Below, in pieces: positions 46,179 to 56,899 of a stretch of DNA of 64,000 nucleotides. Source of the DNA: Rana temporaria (lineage: Eukaryota > Chordata > Amphibia > Anura > Ranidae). Within the stretch, counting starts at the first letter, position 1; every line of letters begins with the position of its first letter. The stretch lies in contig NC_053494.1 of assembly GCF_905171775.1 (NCBI RefSeq), forward strand, positions 50,316,511 to 50,380,510. Direction: 5' to 3'. The notes beneath the pieces are model-generated. The model did no database searches. It had not been told where the DNA came from and saw nothing but the letters and a program-made list of their open reading frames with translations. The translations under genes and the position numbers were made by a program.

Positions 46179-47806
46179 ATAACCACTTGAAGCCCAGGCC
46201 AATTCTGACACTTTGCTCCTACATGTAAAAATCATAATTTTTTTGCTAGAAAATTACATAGAACCCCCAAACTCTATATATATATTTTTATAGAAGAGAC
46301 CCTAGAGAATACAATGGCGGTCATTGCAACTTTTCATCTCGCACGGTATTTGCGCAGCAATTTTTCAAACATGTTTTTTTTGGGAAAAAAACTGTTTCAT
46401 GCTTTAAAAAAAAAAACAGTAAAGTTAGCCCAGTTTTTTTTGCATAATGTAAAAAAAGAAGTTACGCCGAGTAAATAGATACCTAACATTTCAAAATCCC
46501 CATAGGTGACGCTTTATTTATTTTTTACTGGTTGCCTGTTTTAACATACAGAGGAGGTCTAGGTCTAGAATTATTTCTCTCACTCTAAGGCCGAGTACTC
46601 ACGAGCAGACATGTCCGATGAAACCGGTCCGCGGACCGTTTTCATCTGATATGTCTGCCCGGGGACTGCCCGGGGACTTCTGTTCGATGGCTGTACACAC
46701 CATCGAACAGAGGTCCGCGCGTAAACAATACGCGGGGCGTGTCCGCGGTGTCGCCGCGTCGATGACGCGGTGTCGCCGTGACAATGACGCGGCGACGTGG
46801 GCGGCCTGCCTTTAAAATGCTTCCACGCATGCGTCGAAGTCATTCGACGCATGCGAGGGATGGCGGGCGGCAGGACATGTACGGTAGGTCTGTACAGACG
46901 ACCGTACATGTCCGGGTGGACAGGTTTCCAGCGGACTGTTTTAAAGCAAGTCCAGGAAACAGTTGTCCGCTGGAAACCTGTCCGATCCGCCCGAAAATGG
47001 TCCGCTCGGGCCTACACACGGCCAAACATGTCTGCTGAAACTGGTCTGCGGACCAGTTTCAGCAGACATGTTTGGTCGTGAGTACGGGGCCTAATGTTTA
47101 CAGTGACACCTCACATGTGTGGTTTGAACACCGTTTTCATATGTGGGCAGGACTTATGTATGCATTCACTTCTGCGTGTGAGCACAGGGGCACTTTAAAA
47201 AAAAAAAAAAATGTTAATTTTACTTATTTTTTTACACTTTAAAAAAATAAAATAAAATGTGATCACTTTTATTCCTATTACAAGGAATGTAAACATCCCT
47301 TGTAATAGTAATATGACAATACCTCTTTACAGTGAGATATGGGGTCAAAAAGACCACACATCTCACCACTAGGGTGGGAAGCCTAAAAAAAAAAAAGATC
47401 ACTGCTTCACAGTCGAAGCGGCGCCGTTTTTTTAATGCAGAGGCTGGGCGTGACGTCATAACATCGCGCCTGGCCTCTGACAATCAGAGACTCCGGTGAC
47501 CATCTGGTCCGCCGGAAATCTCTACAATCACAACCTGGGGCTGGCGGATCCTGTTTCTGACTCAAAGATCGCAGCATTGAGTCAGGAAAAGCACTGGAGG
47601 GTGGCAGGAGGGGGGATATCCCCTTTCGCCACCCGTAAGAACGATCAAGCGGTGGAACAGCCGCTATGATCATTCTTATGGTGAAGGGAATCGCCGGCTG
47701 AAAATTGCAATATCTGAATGATGCCTGTAGCTGCAGGCATCATTCAGATATACCACCACAAAGCCCAGGACGTCATATGATGTACTCTGGGCACCAAGTG
47801 GATAAC
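46179..47806. mobile_element. TTAA-type element, copy 4, split by a MITE
   Basis: The left end TATAACCACTTGAAGCCC and right end GGGCACCAAGTGGATAA resemble the termini of the elements at 27225 and 28811, with one-base decay in the TTAA. The hairpin-chain MITE at 46589-47091 sits inside it. Confidence 0.65.
46589..47091. mobile_element. Hairpin-chain MITE, copy 2 of a closely matched pair
   Basis: TAA is duplicated exactly (46586-46588, 47092-47094). It begins GGCCGAGTACTCACGAGCAG and ends GTCGTGAGTACGGGGCC. Throughout it matches 6598-7089, including the GTACGGTAGGTCTGTACAGA and TTTCCAGCGGACTGTTTTAA segments. A 12-bp partial duplication (CTGCCCGGGGA twice) is present at 46657-46678. Confidence 0.9.
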
Positions 47807-47984
47807 TGACAGGTGGTGCTGTCACAAACAAAGCAATGTGGCAATTATAGGATATGAAACCAGTCCTTTTCAAATTCAGACAACTAAGGTGTAGGTTTTT
47901 TTTTTTGCCTTCTTAGCACTTCATGTCAGATTACTTCATATTAGAACTGCTTTCATATAAACAAAAAACAAACAAATTAAAAAT

Positions 47985-48064
47985 GTTATTAATTATTTAG
48001 AGAGGAACTAAACCCTCTCATCCTTTACAGCCAAGGAAGCTGCCATCTTATCCTCTGTTTGATC
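47985..48064. repeat. Left half of a MITE-like repeat split by the large hAT
   Basis: GAGGAACTAAACCCTCTCAT at left is answered at 62688-62706 by ATGGGTTTAGTTCTGATTT. The two halves rejoin (CTGCCATCTTATCCTCTGTTTGATC with TTCAGTTGCCATGG) once the 14.5-kb hAT element and one duplication copy are removed. Confidence 0.65.
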
Positions 48065-48237
48065 TAGTGTTGAGCAGAATACGCCATATTCGATTTCGCG
48101 ATATATCTCGAATATATAGTCGAATATTCGAGATATATTCGCTAAATTCTAATATTCGTGATATTTTATCGAAATGAAATGATTGCGATTTTTCGCTATT
48201 GCGAATGCGAAAATAATTGTGATTTTTTTTTTCCCCC

Positions 48238-48760
48238 GACAGGAGCACTGTGATTGGCTCAGAATATTCTTGATATTTTTTCGAAATTTAGCAAAATGCG
48301 AATGCGATATTTATTGCGCAATTTTGACAAATGCTGTAGGAGCGCTCTGATTGGCTCAGAATATTCGTGATATTTTATCGAAATTTCGCAAAATGCGAAT
48401 GCGATATTTATTGCGCAATTTCGACAAATGCTGTAGGAGCACTCTGATTGGCTCAGAATATTCGTGATATTTTATCGAAATTTCGCAAAATGCGAATGCG
48501 ATATTTATTGCGCAATTTCGACAAATGCTGTAGGAGCACTCTGATTGGCTCAGAATATTTGTTATATTTTATCGAAATTTCGCAATATTGCGAATGCGAT
48601 AATTATTGCGGAATTTCCCCAAATGCTGTAGGAGCGCTCTGATTGGCTCATTCTGAAATCGAATATTCGAGATATTTTAGCGCAATTTCAAAAAATGCGA
48701 ATGCGAAATTGATTGCAGATATTTCGAAAACTGCTGTAGGAGCACTCTGAAATCGAATAT
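48238..48760. repeat. Left subterminal tandem repeats of the hAT element, about 97-bp unit
   Basis: The words GCTGTAGGAGCACTCTGATT, GGCTCAGAATATTCGTGATA, TTTTATCGAAATTTCGCAAA and ATGCGAATGCGATATTTATT recur in order four to five times. Such subterminal repeats are where hAT transposases usually bind. Confidence 0.85.
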
Positions 48761-49086
48761 TTGTGATATTTTAGCCAAAAAAATATTGCGATTGCGATAT
48801 ATATTGCGATTTTTCGATCGTGCATGCTCAATCGCGCGAACAACACGCGCCCAACACGCGACCATTTCCTGGACCCTTGCCAGTTTCCAACTTTATGATC
48901 GCATCGCAATAGCAGAGCAGAATGGTTGGAAGCAATTTCACACTCTCTGAGGAAAAGATGCTGATTTGTGTAAGTATTTTGACCACTGTTATTTCATTAT
49001 CTTTAACTGCATTTTAGTCTAGTTTAAAAGTTAGTATATAAGATCAGATATTAGTATTTCCCAAACAATGTGTCTCCTGTTGTTAC

Positions 49087-50395
49087 AAAACTACAACTCC
49101 CAGCATGCCTGGACAGCTGCAGACACCCTGGTTGGTAAATGTGTATTTAGGCACTTTTCCTTGTTATTTAGCATAATGAATTTAACATGTTTTTGGACAT
49201 AGGACGTATGCGAACGTCCTGACTTCAGGGTCCTCAAGGCCCAAGGACGTTCGAATACATATTGCCCTTTAGATGTTGCAGAACTACAACTTCCAGCATG
49301 CCTGGGAATGCTGGCACTTCTAGTATTGTAAGTTCTGCAGGCCCACATTTTTCAGGCCTTTATGCACGGGTCTCTAAACTGTGGCACCCTAGATGCAGCA
49401 AAAGTAAAATTCTTAGCATGCACTGACAGACCGTGGCTGATGGGAGTAGTAGTTTTGCAACAGCTGGAGGTGGACTGGTCTTGAAACCCTGAGTTAGGTA
49501 ACAAACCCGTAGTGTTTTGCAACCATTCTGCCTCCAGCTGTTTTTTTTCTGTTGAAAAGCCTGTGGCGTGCAAAACACAACCCAAAAACTCCACCCGGTG
49601 CAAGGAAAAATTTGCACACACCTAAAGAGTGACATCACAAAAAACTGCGACGGTTGCATACGTCAGTGGTCCTCCGAAAAGGTCCCGTCTCTGACCCCCC
49701 GGGGCGTTAGGCTCCTGACAGGGAAAAGAGTTACTGTGGTCCATACAGCCGAAGCCATATGGACCCATCTTGGTCCAAGCAGCCGAAGCCACAAGGACCC
49801 AACATCCTCGGAGGGACTGCCGAAACAGAACCCTCCTCGGTGAGGCTCCCCCGAAGGGAGACCCCATGAGAGCCGGTGAACCTAACCAGAAGGCCGAGTC
49901 TACCAACTCCCAAGACTTTCAGAGACCGGCCCGAGGACCAGCACCCTACTCGCCACACATAAAGTGCAAGCACCAAAACAAAAAGAGTGACAAACAAAAC
50001 AGAACACGGGGAAAAATAATAAAAGAAAGTGGGGAAAAGGAAGATGGGAGAGTGAGGAAAGTGACCAATGTGAAATAATTCTGCCTCCAGCTGTTGCAAA
50101 ACTACAACTCCCTGCATGCAACTGGCTGCAATTACCCCCCCCCTCTCCCCCAATGTGAATGTACAGGGTACATTCACATGGGCTGTGGCTTACAGTGTGC
50201 TTCTAGCTGAAGCAAATTTGGCACTGCAGCTCAAACCCTCAGCGGGAAACTACTGTGAACCCCATGCCTCCCCGTTATTACCGGACAGCCATTAACTGTC
50301 CAGGCATGCTGGGAATTAAAGTATAATTGTTGTACAGCTGGTGACGGTGAGCTACATGGTGTATCAGAGCATGCTGGTAGTTGTAGTTGTTAAAT
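49087..50395. promoter_or_regulatory. Cluster of ACTACAACTCCCAGCATGC-type motifs
   Basis: Close matches lie at about 49088 (ACTACAACTCCCAGCATGCC), 49284 (ACTACAACTTCCAGCATGCC) and 50099 (ACTACAACTCCCTGCATGCA). Reversed forms lie at about 50306 (GGCATGCTGGGAATTAAAGT) and 50370 (GCATGCTGGTAGTTGTAGTT), with weaker ones at 49405-49455. The word is the ZNF143/THAP11 site known from vertebrate promoters. The cluster lies in intron 1 of the Myb-like gene. Confidence 0.6.
49543..50077 (-). mobile_element. Retroposed sequence with 18-bp target duplication
   Basis: ATTCTGCCTCCAGCTGTT is duplicated exactly at 49525-49542 and 50078-50095. The insert starts with a T-run on the plus strand, so it was inserted in minus orientation with a short A-tail. 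It contains repeated ATATGGACCCATCTTGGTCC and CAGCCGAAGCCA words. I do not recognise the source RNA; long minus-strand frames across it have no familiar domain. Confidence 0.7.
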
Positions 50396-51012
50396 AACAT
50401 CAACTTCATTATTTATTCAAAATTAATTCATCAAAAAGTCAAAAGAAACAAACATATTATTGTTCCTATATAAAGATAGGGATGAAAAAAAAAAATCTAT
50501 TGTACAGGCCCATTATCAGTGTCCAAAAATAATTATAGCGGTCAGATGAATAGCAACGCATATCTCCCCTATACGTGTATCCTGTGTTGTTAATCATATA
50601 TACATAATTATGCAAATGATAATGGCTGCTATATTTATGCAAAAAAGGTGGCGACCGAAATGGCAGGATATAAAATCTGTCATGTTACCCCTGTCATTGA
50701 TTAATAAAGCGAGAATGCTTCCAATTGTTGAATACCATACATTTACGTCATATATCCATAAGGCTTTAAACAAAAGTATTACAATATACTTTGTTCTTCA
50801 TCTTGCAGAGGTTCCTAGAAAAGGGGTACGACCAGCTCCGCAGGCAGCCTGAGAAAAAGGCTGTGGTCAGCGCCCTAATGACCGACTTAGGCGGCCAACA
50901 CAATCGCCTGGCGATTGTCAAGAAGTGGTCTGACCTGAAGAGGCGCCACATGGGACAGGTCAGACGTCTTCGGGATAAATATCATCCAGGTAAGTTATTG
51001 GTGACAGTTATG

Positions 51013-51305
51013 TTTTTTTTTTCCAAAGTGTATTTTGTGCGTGAACTCGAGAGAGAGGAGCCGGCCTGCAGGAGTTGGGAGGCCTCCCCCAGAGGCAATC
51101 TGCCACCTTTCTCCATGCCCCGGGTGGCAATGGCGGGTGTGAGGGGGTCCTCCCAACCCCACCTCGCATAGCACACCCACCGGGGGCGGGGCTGAGACCA
51201 CCAAACTCAATTCACATGTAGCCGAGAGCGGGATCCGAACCCCTAGCTGCAGAGGTGAATCGCTTGTCAGCGCAGTGGCAATCGCGTTGAGCCACCGCAG
51301 CTCCT
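51013..51305 (-). mobile_element. tRNA-derived SINE
   Basis: TTGGTGACAGTTATG is duplicated exactly at 50998-51012 and 51306-51320. On the minus strand the element opens GGAGCTGCGGTGGCTCAACG. It has an A-box-like TGGCTCAACGCG (51294-51283) and a B-box-like GGTTCGGATCC (51241-51231), spaced as in a tRNA gene. It ends in an A-tail (the T-run at 51012-51021). It lies in intron 2 of the Myb-like gene. Confidence 0.85.
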
Positions 51306-51334
51306 TTGGTGACAGTTATGTAAGGTCATATGTA

Positions 51335-51842
51335 ATTCATGTAAGGTCAGATGTTGTTAACCAAGACGCCATGTTGTGGTAACATATATCACCACCAGCC
51401 AAGGTATTCATAGTACTGTTGAAAAAAGACATGGGACAGCAGACATGAACACAGAAGTTATGTGGGAACATACTTTTCCCATTGCTTTGCATGGGACTTT
51501 AAACAAAAACCCCGACCCTCACCAATGTGGGTAGTTAAGGGATAAATTAACGATCCTATACTTTAAGTGGACGTATAGGTAACATGTGACCAAGTGTTAT
51601 CGAAATATCTACAGCTGTTATGAAGTAACATGTATTTCCCATAGAGTTGAATGGGACTTTAAAGAAAAACCCCGACCATGGCAAATGGGGGTGGGTAAGG
51701 GTTAAACCACCTATCCTATGTTTGTGGCTGACATATAAGTAACCTGTGTGCCAAGTTTCATGTAAATATCTTTAGCCGTTTGGACGTGATGCTGGAACAT
51801 ACATACATACATGCACACACGTTGAGTTTTATATATATAGAT
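51335..51842. repeat. Two direct repeats and a TATATATAGATT end; possible Helitron-like fragment
   Basis: ATGGGACTTTAAACAAAAAC..CCCGACC with following sequence at about 51490-51625 is repeated at about 51648-51785 (ATGGGACTTTAAAGAAAAAC). The unit closes with GGAACATACATACATACATG, then GAGTTTTATATATATAGATT. That tail resembles the 3' ends of Helitron-type elements in other animals, but no hairpin-CTRR end is visible. Confidence 0.4.
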
Positions 51843-52526
51843 TCCCACTAAATTCCTGTGTTAGGCGTGGGGTTGTTATAGTAATCCTGTGTACTCCATC
51901 AGGCCCTTTTTTTAACATGAGATCGTCTGAACAAAACAAAGGAGACAAAAACAGCTAATTTTACCATGGTGGCAACCCAGCTCACGCTCAGTCCCCTGTA
52001 GTGCCCACAAGACCCTTTAATATAACATTGTCCCATTGGTTAACTGTCTATATAAATCAATTTGTATTCATATACAGTACAGCAGAGTACACAGAATTTG
52101 CATACGTCATTAGAAAACATTTTTATAATATATGAACATTGTGTTATTATAGGAGCTCCGCTACCAGTTGTACGCGCCAAGCGCAGAAGGCGCCAGGCCG
52201 ATGAGGAGGAGGATGCGGCAGAGGAGGATGCGGCAGAGGAGGATGCGGCAGAGGAGGAGAGGGATGAGGAGGAGCAGCCAGGGCCCTCCCACTCGCCAAC
52301 CCCAGCTCCTGTTGAGGTGCAAGCTGAGGGGCTTCCCCCCCCCCAACTTCTCCAGGAGACGAGCAGGAGGAAGACAGCGTTCCTATGAGCCTCGCTCAGG
52401 AAGGTAAATATGTGCACAATGATTAATAACATTTGAACAATAAAATGTAGATATAAAAATGGACAATATATAAAGCGCACCCGTCAGATTGCAGAACCAT
52501 AATATGGTATTTATGATAGAAGTATA

Positions 52527-54092
52527 CAGGTAGTGCAGAATTATTAGGCAAGTTGTATTTTTGAGGATTCATTTTATTATTGAACAACAACCATGTTCTC
52601 AATGAACCCCAAAAACTCATTAATATCAAAGCTGAATATTTTTGGAAGTAGTTTTTAGTTTGTTTTTAGTGTTAGCTATTTTAGGGGGATATCTGTGTGT
52701 GCAGGTGACTACTATTACTGTGCAGAATTATTAGGCAACTTAACAAAAAAATAAATATATACCCATTTCAATGATTTATTTTTAACAGTGAAACCAATAT
52801 AACATCTCAACATTCACAAATACACATTTCTGACATTCAACAACAAAACAAAAACAAATCAGTGACCAATATAGCCACCTTTCTTTGCAAGACACTCAAA
52901 AGCCTGACATCCATGGATTCTGTCAGTGTTTTGATCTGTTCACCATCAACATTGCGTGCAGCAGCAACCGCAGCCTCACAGACACTGTTCAGAGAGGTGT
53001 ACTGTTTTCCCTCCTTGTAAATCTCACATTTGATGATGGACCACAGGTTCTCAATGGGGTTCAGATCAGGTGAACAAGGAGGCCATGTCATTAGTTTTTC
53101 ATCTTTTATACCCTTTATTGCCAGCCACGCTGTGGAGTACTTGGACGCGTGTGATGGAGCATTGTCCTGCATGAAAATCATGTTTTTCTTGAAGGATGCA
53201 GACTTCTTCCTGTACCACTGCTCGAAGAAGGTGTCTTCCAGAAACTGGCAGGAGGACTGGGAGTTGAGCTTGACTCCATCCTCAATCCGAAAAGGCCCCA
53301 CAAGCTCATCTTTGATGATACCAGCCCAAACCAGTACTCCGCCACCACCTTGCTGGCGTCTGAGTCGGACTGGAGCTCTCTGCCCTTTACCAATCCAGCC
53401 ACGGGCCCATCCATCTGGCCCATCAAGACTCACTCTCATTTCAGCAGTCCATAAAACCTTAGAAAAATCATTCTTGAGATATTTCTTGGCACAGTCTTGA
53501 CGTTTCAGCTTGTGTGTCTTGTGCAGTGGTCGTCGTCTTTCAGCCTTTCTTACCTTGGCCATGTCTCTGAGTATTGCACACCTTGTGCTTTTGGGCACCC
53601 CAGTGATGTTTCAGCTCTTAAATATGGCCAAACTGGTGGCAAGTGGCATCTTGGCAGCTGCACGCTTGACTTTTCTCAGTTCATGGGCAGTTATTTTGCG
53701 CCTTTGTTTTTCCACACGCTTCTTTTGACCCTGTTGACTATTTTGAAAGAAACGCTTGATTGTTCGATGATCACGCTTCAGAAGCTTTGCAATTTTAAGA
53801 GTGCTGCATCCCTCTGCTAGATATCTCTCTATTTTGGACTTTTCAGAGTCTGTCAAGTCCTTCTTTTGGCCCATTTTGCCAAAGGAAAGGAAATTGACTA
53901 ATAATTATGCACACCTGATATAGAGTGTTGATGTCATTAGACCACACACCTTCTCATTACAGAGATGTACATTACCTAATATGCCTAATCGGTAGTAGGC
54001 TTTCGAGCCTATACAGCTTGGAGTAAGACAACATGCATAAAGAGGATGATGTGGTCCAAATACTCATTTGCCTAATAATTCTGCACTCCCGG
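52527..54092 (-). mobile_element. Second DD37E Tc1-like element copy
   Basis: Ends CAGGTAGTGCAGAATTATTA and TAATAATTCTGCACTCCCGG, flanked by TA (52525-52526, 54093-54094). It is the same family as 38911-40472 along its length and lies in intron 3 of the hAT-borne Myb-like gene. Confidence 0.95.
52837..53874 (-). pseudogene. DD37E transposase, inactivated copy
   Basis: Compared with the intact gene at 39238-40254, this copy has three disabling changes. A TGA at 53611-53613 replaces the Cys codon in FQSCNITGVP. The first catalytic aspartate is lost, with VLWTAEMRVSL in place of VLWTDEMRVSL. One base is missing near 52890, which shifts the last residues (LLSVLQRKVAILV instead of LLSVLAKKGGYIGH). 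The second and third acids (MQDNAPSHAS, SPDLNPIENLWS) remain. It cannot make an active protein but its inverted repeats could still be used in trans. Confidence 0.93.
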
Positions 54093-54640
54093 TATGTGTT
54101 AGACACATAACAAGTGTATAGACATGATAATGATTGATTAATAAGCAACAAAAATATTTTATTTATTTGGTAACGTTCTTTGAAATCCAAATGTTTTTTT
54201 ATTATATCCTAACAGTAGCAAGAAAGATGATGAGGCAGCACGCGCTGATAAAGAAGACACACCTGAGGATCCAGGGAAATCATCGGCAAATTCGCTACCT
54301 GGTCCAGCAAAATACGCTGCTAGAGCAGCAGCAATTAGAAAATCTTGCTGAGCTGGAAAGGCTTCAGAAGCTCAATCTCAGTTATGTCTGAATTTATTTT
54401 TTTATTAAAAAATCTTATTTTTTGGAAATGTTTCATTTCTTTTTGAGATAGATTTGTAGGTTTTTCAACATCTAATTTCACATCGAACAAATCAACATAA
54501 ACACATCTAACTTCATAATAAGCAAAAACATTTTATACTATTATTTTATTTAACACAAACCTAGGACAAACTAAAGCACACGGACACAGACACGACGAAC
54601 ACAAAATAAACTGTTGAAAAATGAACATAACAAAAGCAAC

Positions 54641-54696
54641 AATATATATATATATATACAGAGAGAGAGAGAGAGCAAGAAAGAGAGAGAGAGTGC
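54641..54696. repeat. (TA)n(GA)n simple repeat
   Basis: Alternating TA then GA dinucleotides with a short interruption. Confidence 0.9.
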
Positions 54697-54929
54697 AGAT
54701 TTGCTCTTGCAGACAGCCTAATGGTTGCAGTATAAAGGCCGCAAACCAGGGTTTAACATAAGGTTCATTGTTTTAGTTACACTTGCTGTTACGATCCGGT
54801 CTGGTAGCTTGTAGCGGAGGCTGTTGGTGGATCCGCTGTGCCAGAGAGGTCATGAAGCTTTACTCAGCATGGAGGCAGCAGCAGTAGTATTAAAATATAA
54901 TGTAACTAGACAATGCATTTCCTGAGGAA

Positions 54930-56176
54930 AATGCGAGTGGGAATGCTGAATAGCTTAATTGCTGAGCCCCTTGCCAAAGACATTCACCATAACCACTACA
55001 CTATCTTTAGGACACACAGCTTCTTTCTCTATCTGCAAAGTATAGAGTATGCTGACTTCCTGGTCGCCCCTCCCCCCTCAAGAGGTTTCCCCTCCCCCCC
55101 AGGTCAGTGAGGAGGAATATTGCACTGAGGTAAGGAAAGCTATTTATGGAAAGAAATAACATTACAAACGCTTTTAATTCACAGATCAAATACATGATTT
55201 AAGCCTTCAAACAAAGCTTAATAAATCCTCAACCGTACATGCGATCGATACAACGACTACACCGTTTAAAAGACACGGCCCTTGTGAACGCATCGATATG
55301 AAATTTATGTTGATAAACTTAAAAATGTGGCCATGTCTGCGATTTAGAAAAGAGCGTCTTTGTGTGTTTTGCAGCAACATTTTTTAGATAATTTAACATG
55401 AGAGTCTATGAGAGATAATTTCAGGCTGTTGTCCTTTAGAAGCTCCAAGAACTAAAACTAAAATACGTATCGCAAAACTGATCACATTGCCTGAAACCAG
55501 ACAAGCATAGCTACGTTTTGATATATAAATTGCTTATGAAAAGTAGATCTTGTGGGCGTGAGAGCAATTTGTTTCCCCTTTTTTTAAAGATATTTTTTTT
55601 TACAAAGATCTCCAATGTTAAGGTCACATGACACACTCTAAATTCCCTCCATAGGATTACATTATAACCGATTGCATTTTCTTAAAAAATTCGCTAAACG
55701 TAAATTGCGTTTTCACCAAAAATTGTAAAAGATATCGATCTGAAAAGTCATAGGCGGATAGCTGAATATTTTGTGACCGCTTTAAAGTTTGTTTGGTGTC
55801 TGTAAGTGAAAGTATGAAGGAGCTGAAACTTTTGGCAGGGCATGTGATTTCAAAGGGAAAAAGGATGTTCTCATTGACTTCAATGTTAAAAAAAAAGGGT
55901 CTAAAAGCTTAAAATTTATAAAAGTATAAATAGTCCAAAAAAAACTTGAAGAAGTCCCATCGTTAGCTGAACGAGACGAACATTTTTACAGTTGAATGGT
56001 CTCAATAGCTGAAAGTATGCCGAAGTTACGCAGAGCCAAAAAACGTACGGAATAATAAGAATAATAAATTTACGGATATCAATACTGGGAATGCTTATTA
56101 AAGCATTCCCACTAATTAAGAATAATAAATTTACGGGTATCCATACTGGGAATGCTTATTAAAGCATTCCCACTAA
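54930..56176. mobile_element. Helitron-like element with duplicated 3' end (candidate)
   Basis: The right part ends twice with the same module: AATAATAAATTTACGG.., then the hairpin GGGAATGCTTATTAAAGCATTCCC followed by ACTAA (56090-56118 and 56147-56176). A palindrome just before a CTRR terminus is the Helitron 3' signature, and tandem 3' ends are known in that group. GTGGGAATGC at 54938 may mark the other end. No Rep/helicase coding sequence is present. Confidence 0.45.
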
Positions 56177-56213
56177 GTATCACACAGGCAGGATTTACAA
56201 GCAGTAGTGGTAA

Positions 56214-56733
56214 TAGTACTAGATAGCATCAAAACACTTGGGGAAGACTTTACAGCATCAGTAGTGGCCATAGTAGTCAATAGTGTACCAAAAAATTGGG
56301 ACATAGGTGTCTTGACTGAGCAGCAATAGTAGTAGTAGACATTCACAATACAGTGTCAAATCACTCGGGCAAGAGGTGCCATGATGAACAGCAGCAGCAG
56401 CATCAGTAGTGGTAATAGTAGTATAGATTGGCAAATAACTAGTGACATAGGTGTCTTGATTGAGCAGCAGCAGCAGTAGTAGTAGTAGTAGACATTGACA
56501 ATACAGAGTCATATCACTTGGCCAGGAGGTGCCATGATGAACAGCAGTGGTAATAGGAGTATATAGAGTGGGAAATAACTTCTGACATAGTTGTCTTGAC
56601 TGAGCAGCAGCAGCAGCAGTAGTAGTAGTAGATACAGAGTCATATCACTTGGGCAGGAGGTGCCATGATGAACAGCAATGGTAATAGGAGTATATAGAGT
56701 GGGAAATTACTTTTGACATAGGTGTCTTGACTG

Positions 56734-56765
<32 letters not shown>

Positions 56766-56867
56766 ATACAGAGTCATATCACTTGGGCAGGAGGTGCCAT
56801 GATGAACAGCAGTGGTAATAGGAGTATATAGAGTGGGAAATTACTTTTGACATAGTTGTCTTGACTG

Positions 56868-56899
<32 letters not shown>

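Larger units (their letters stand above)
48922..54391 (+). pseudogene. Myb/SANT-like gene of the hAT element, four exons, one-base break
   Basis: Exon 1 48922-48969 (MVGSNFTLSEEKMLIC, donor GTAAGT), exon 2 50809-50989 (RFLEKGYDQLRRQPEKKAVV.. to ..KKWSDLKRRHMGQ, RDKYHP, donor GTAAGT), exon 3 52153-52403 and exon 4 54216-54391. Phases fit at 1-2 and 2-3. Exon 3 is acidic (DEEEDAAEEDAAEEDAAEE) and then has a C-run at 52338-52346. As sequenced, its frame stops at TGA (52386). One more base in the C-run would give DEQEEDSVPMSLAQE and a phase that joins exon 4. Exon 4 is a coiled coil (IRYLVQQNTLLEQQQLENLA, ELERLQKLN) ending at TGA 54389-54391. About 218 residues are expected without the break. Myb/SANT domain, acidic middle and coiled-coil tail match the architecture of Harbinger partner proteins. 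Intron 3 contains a dead DD37E copy. The break may be mutation or a sequencing error. Confidence 0.75.

Noticed and set aside
49731..50177. A 148-residue minus-strand frame as a host gene
   Set aside because: It crosses the retroposon boundary at 50077 and its duplication. No recognisable domain.
51335..51842. A confident Helitron call from the TATATATAGATT tail
   Set aside because: No 3' hairpin with CTRR and no 5' TC end could be defined, so it is listed only as a repeat.
52168..52407. Arginine-rich 79-residue frame in exon 3 of the Myb-like gene
   Set aside because: It is the alternative frame of the GAGGAGGATGCGG repeat. The acidic frame fits the splice phases from exon 2.
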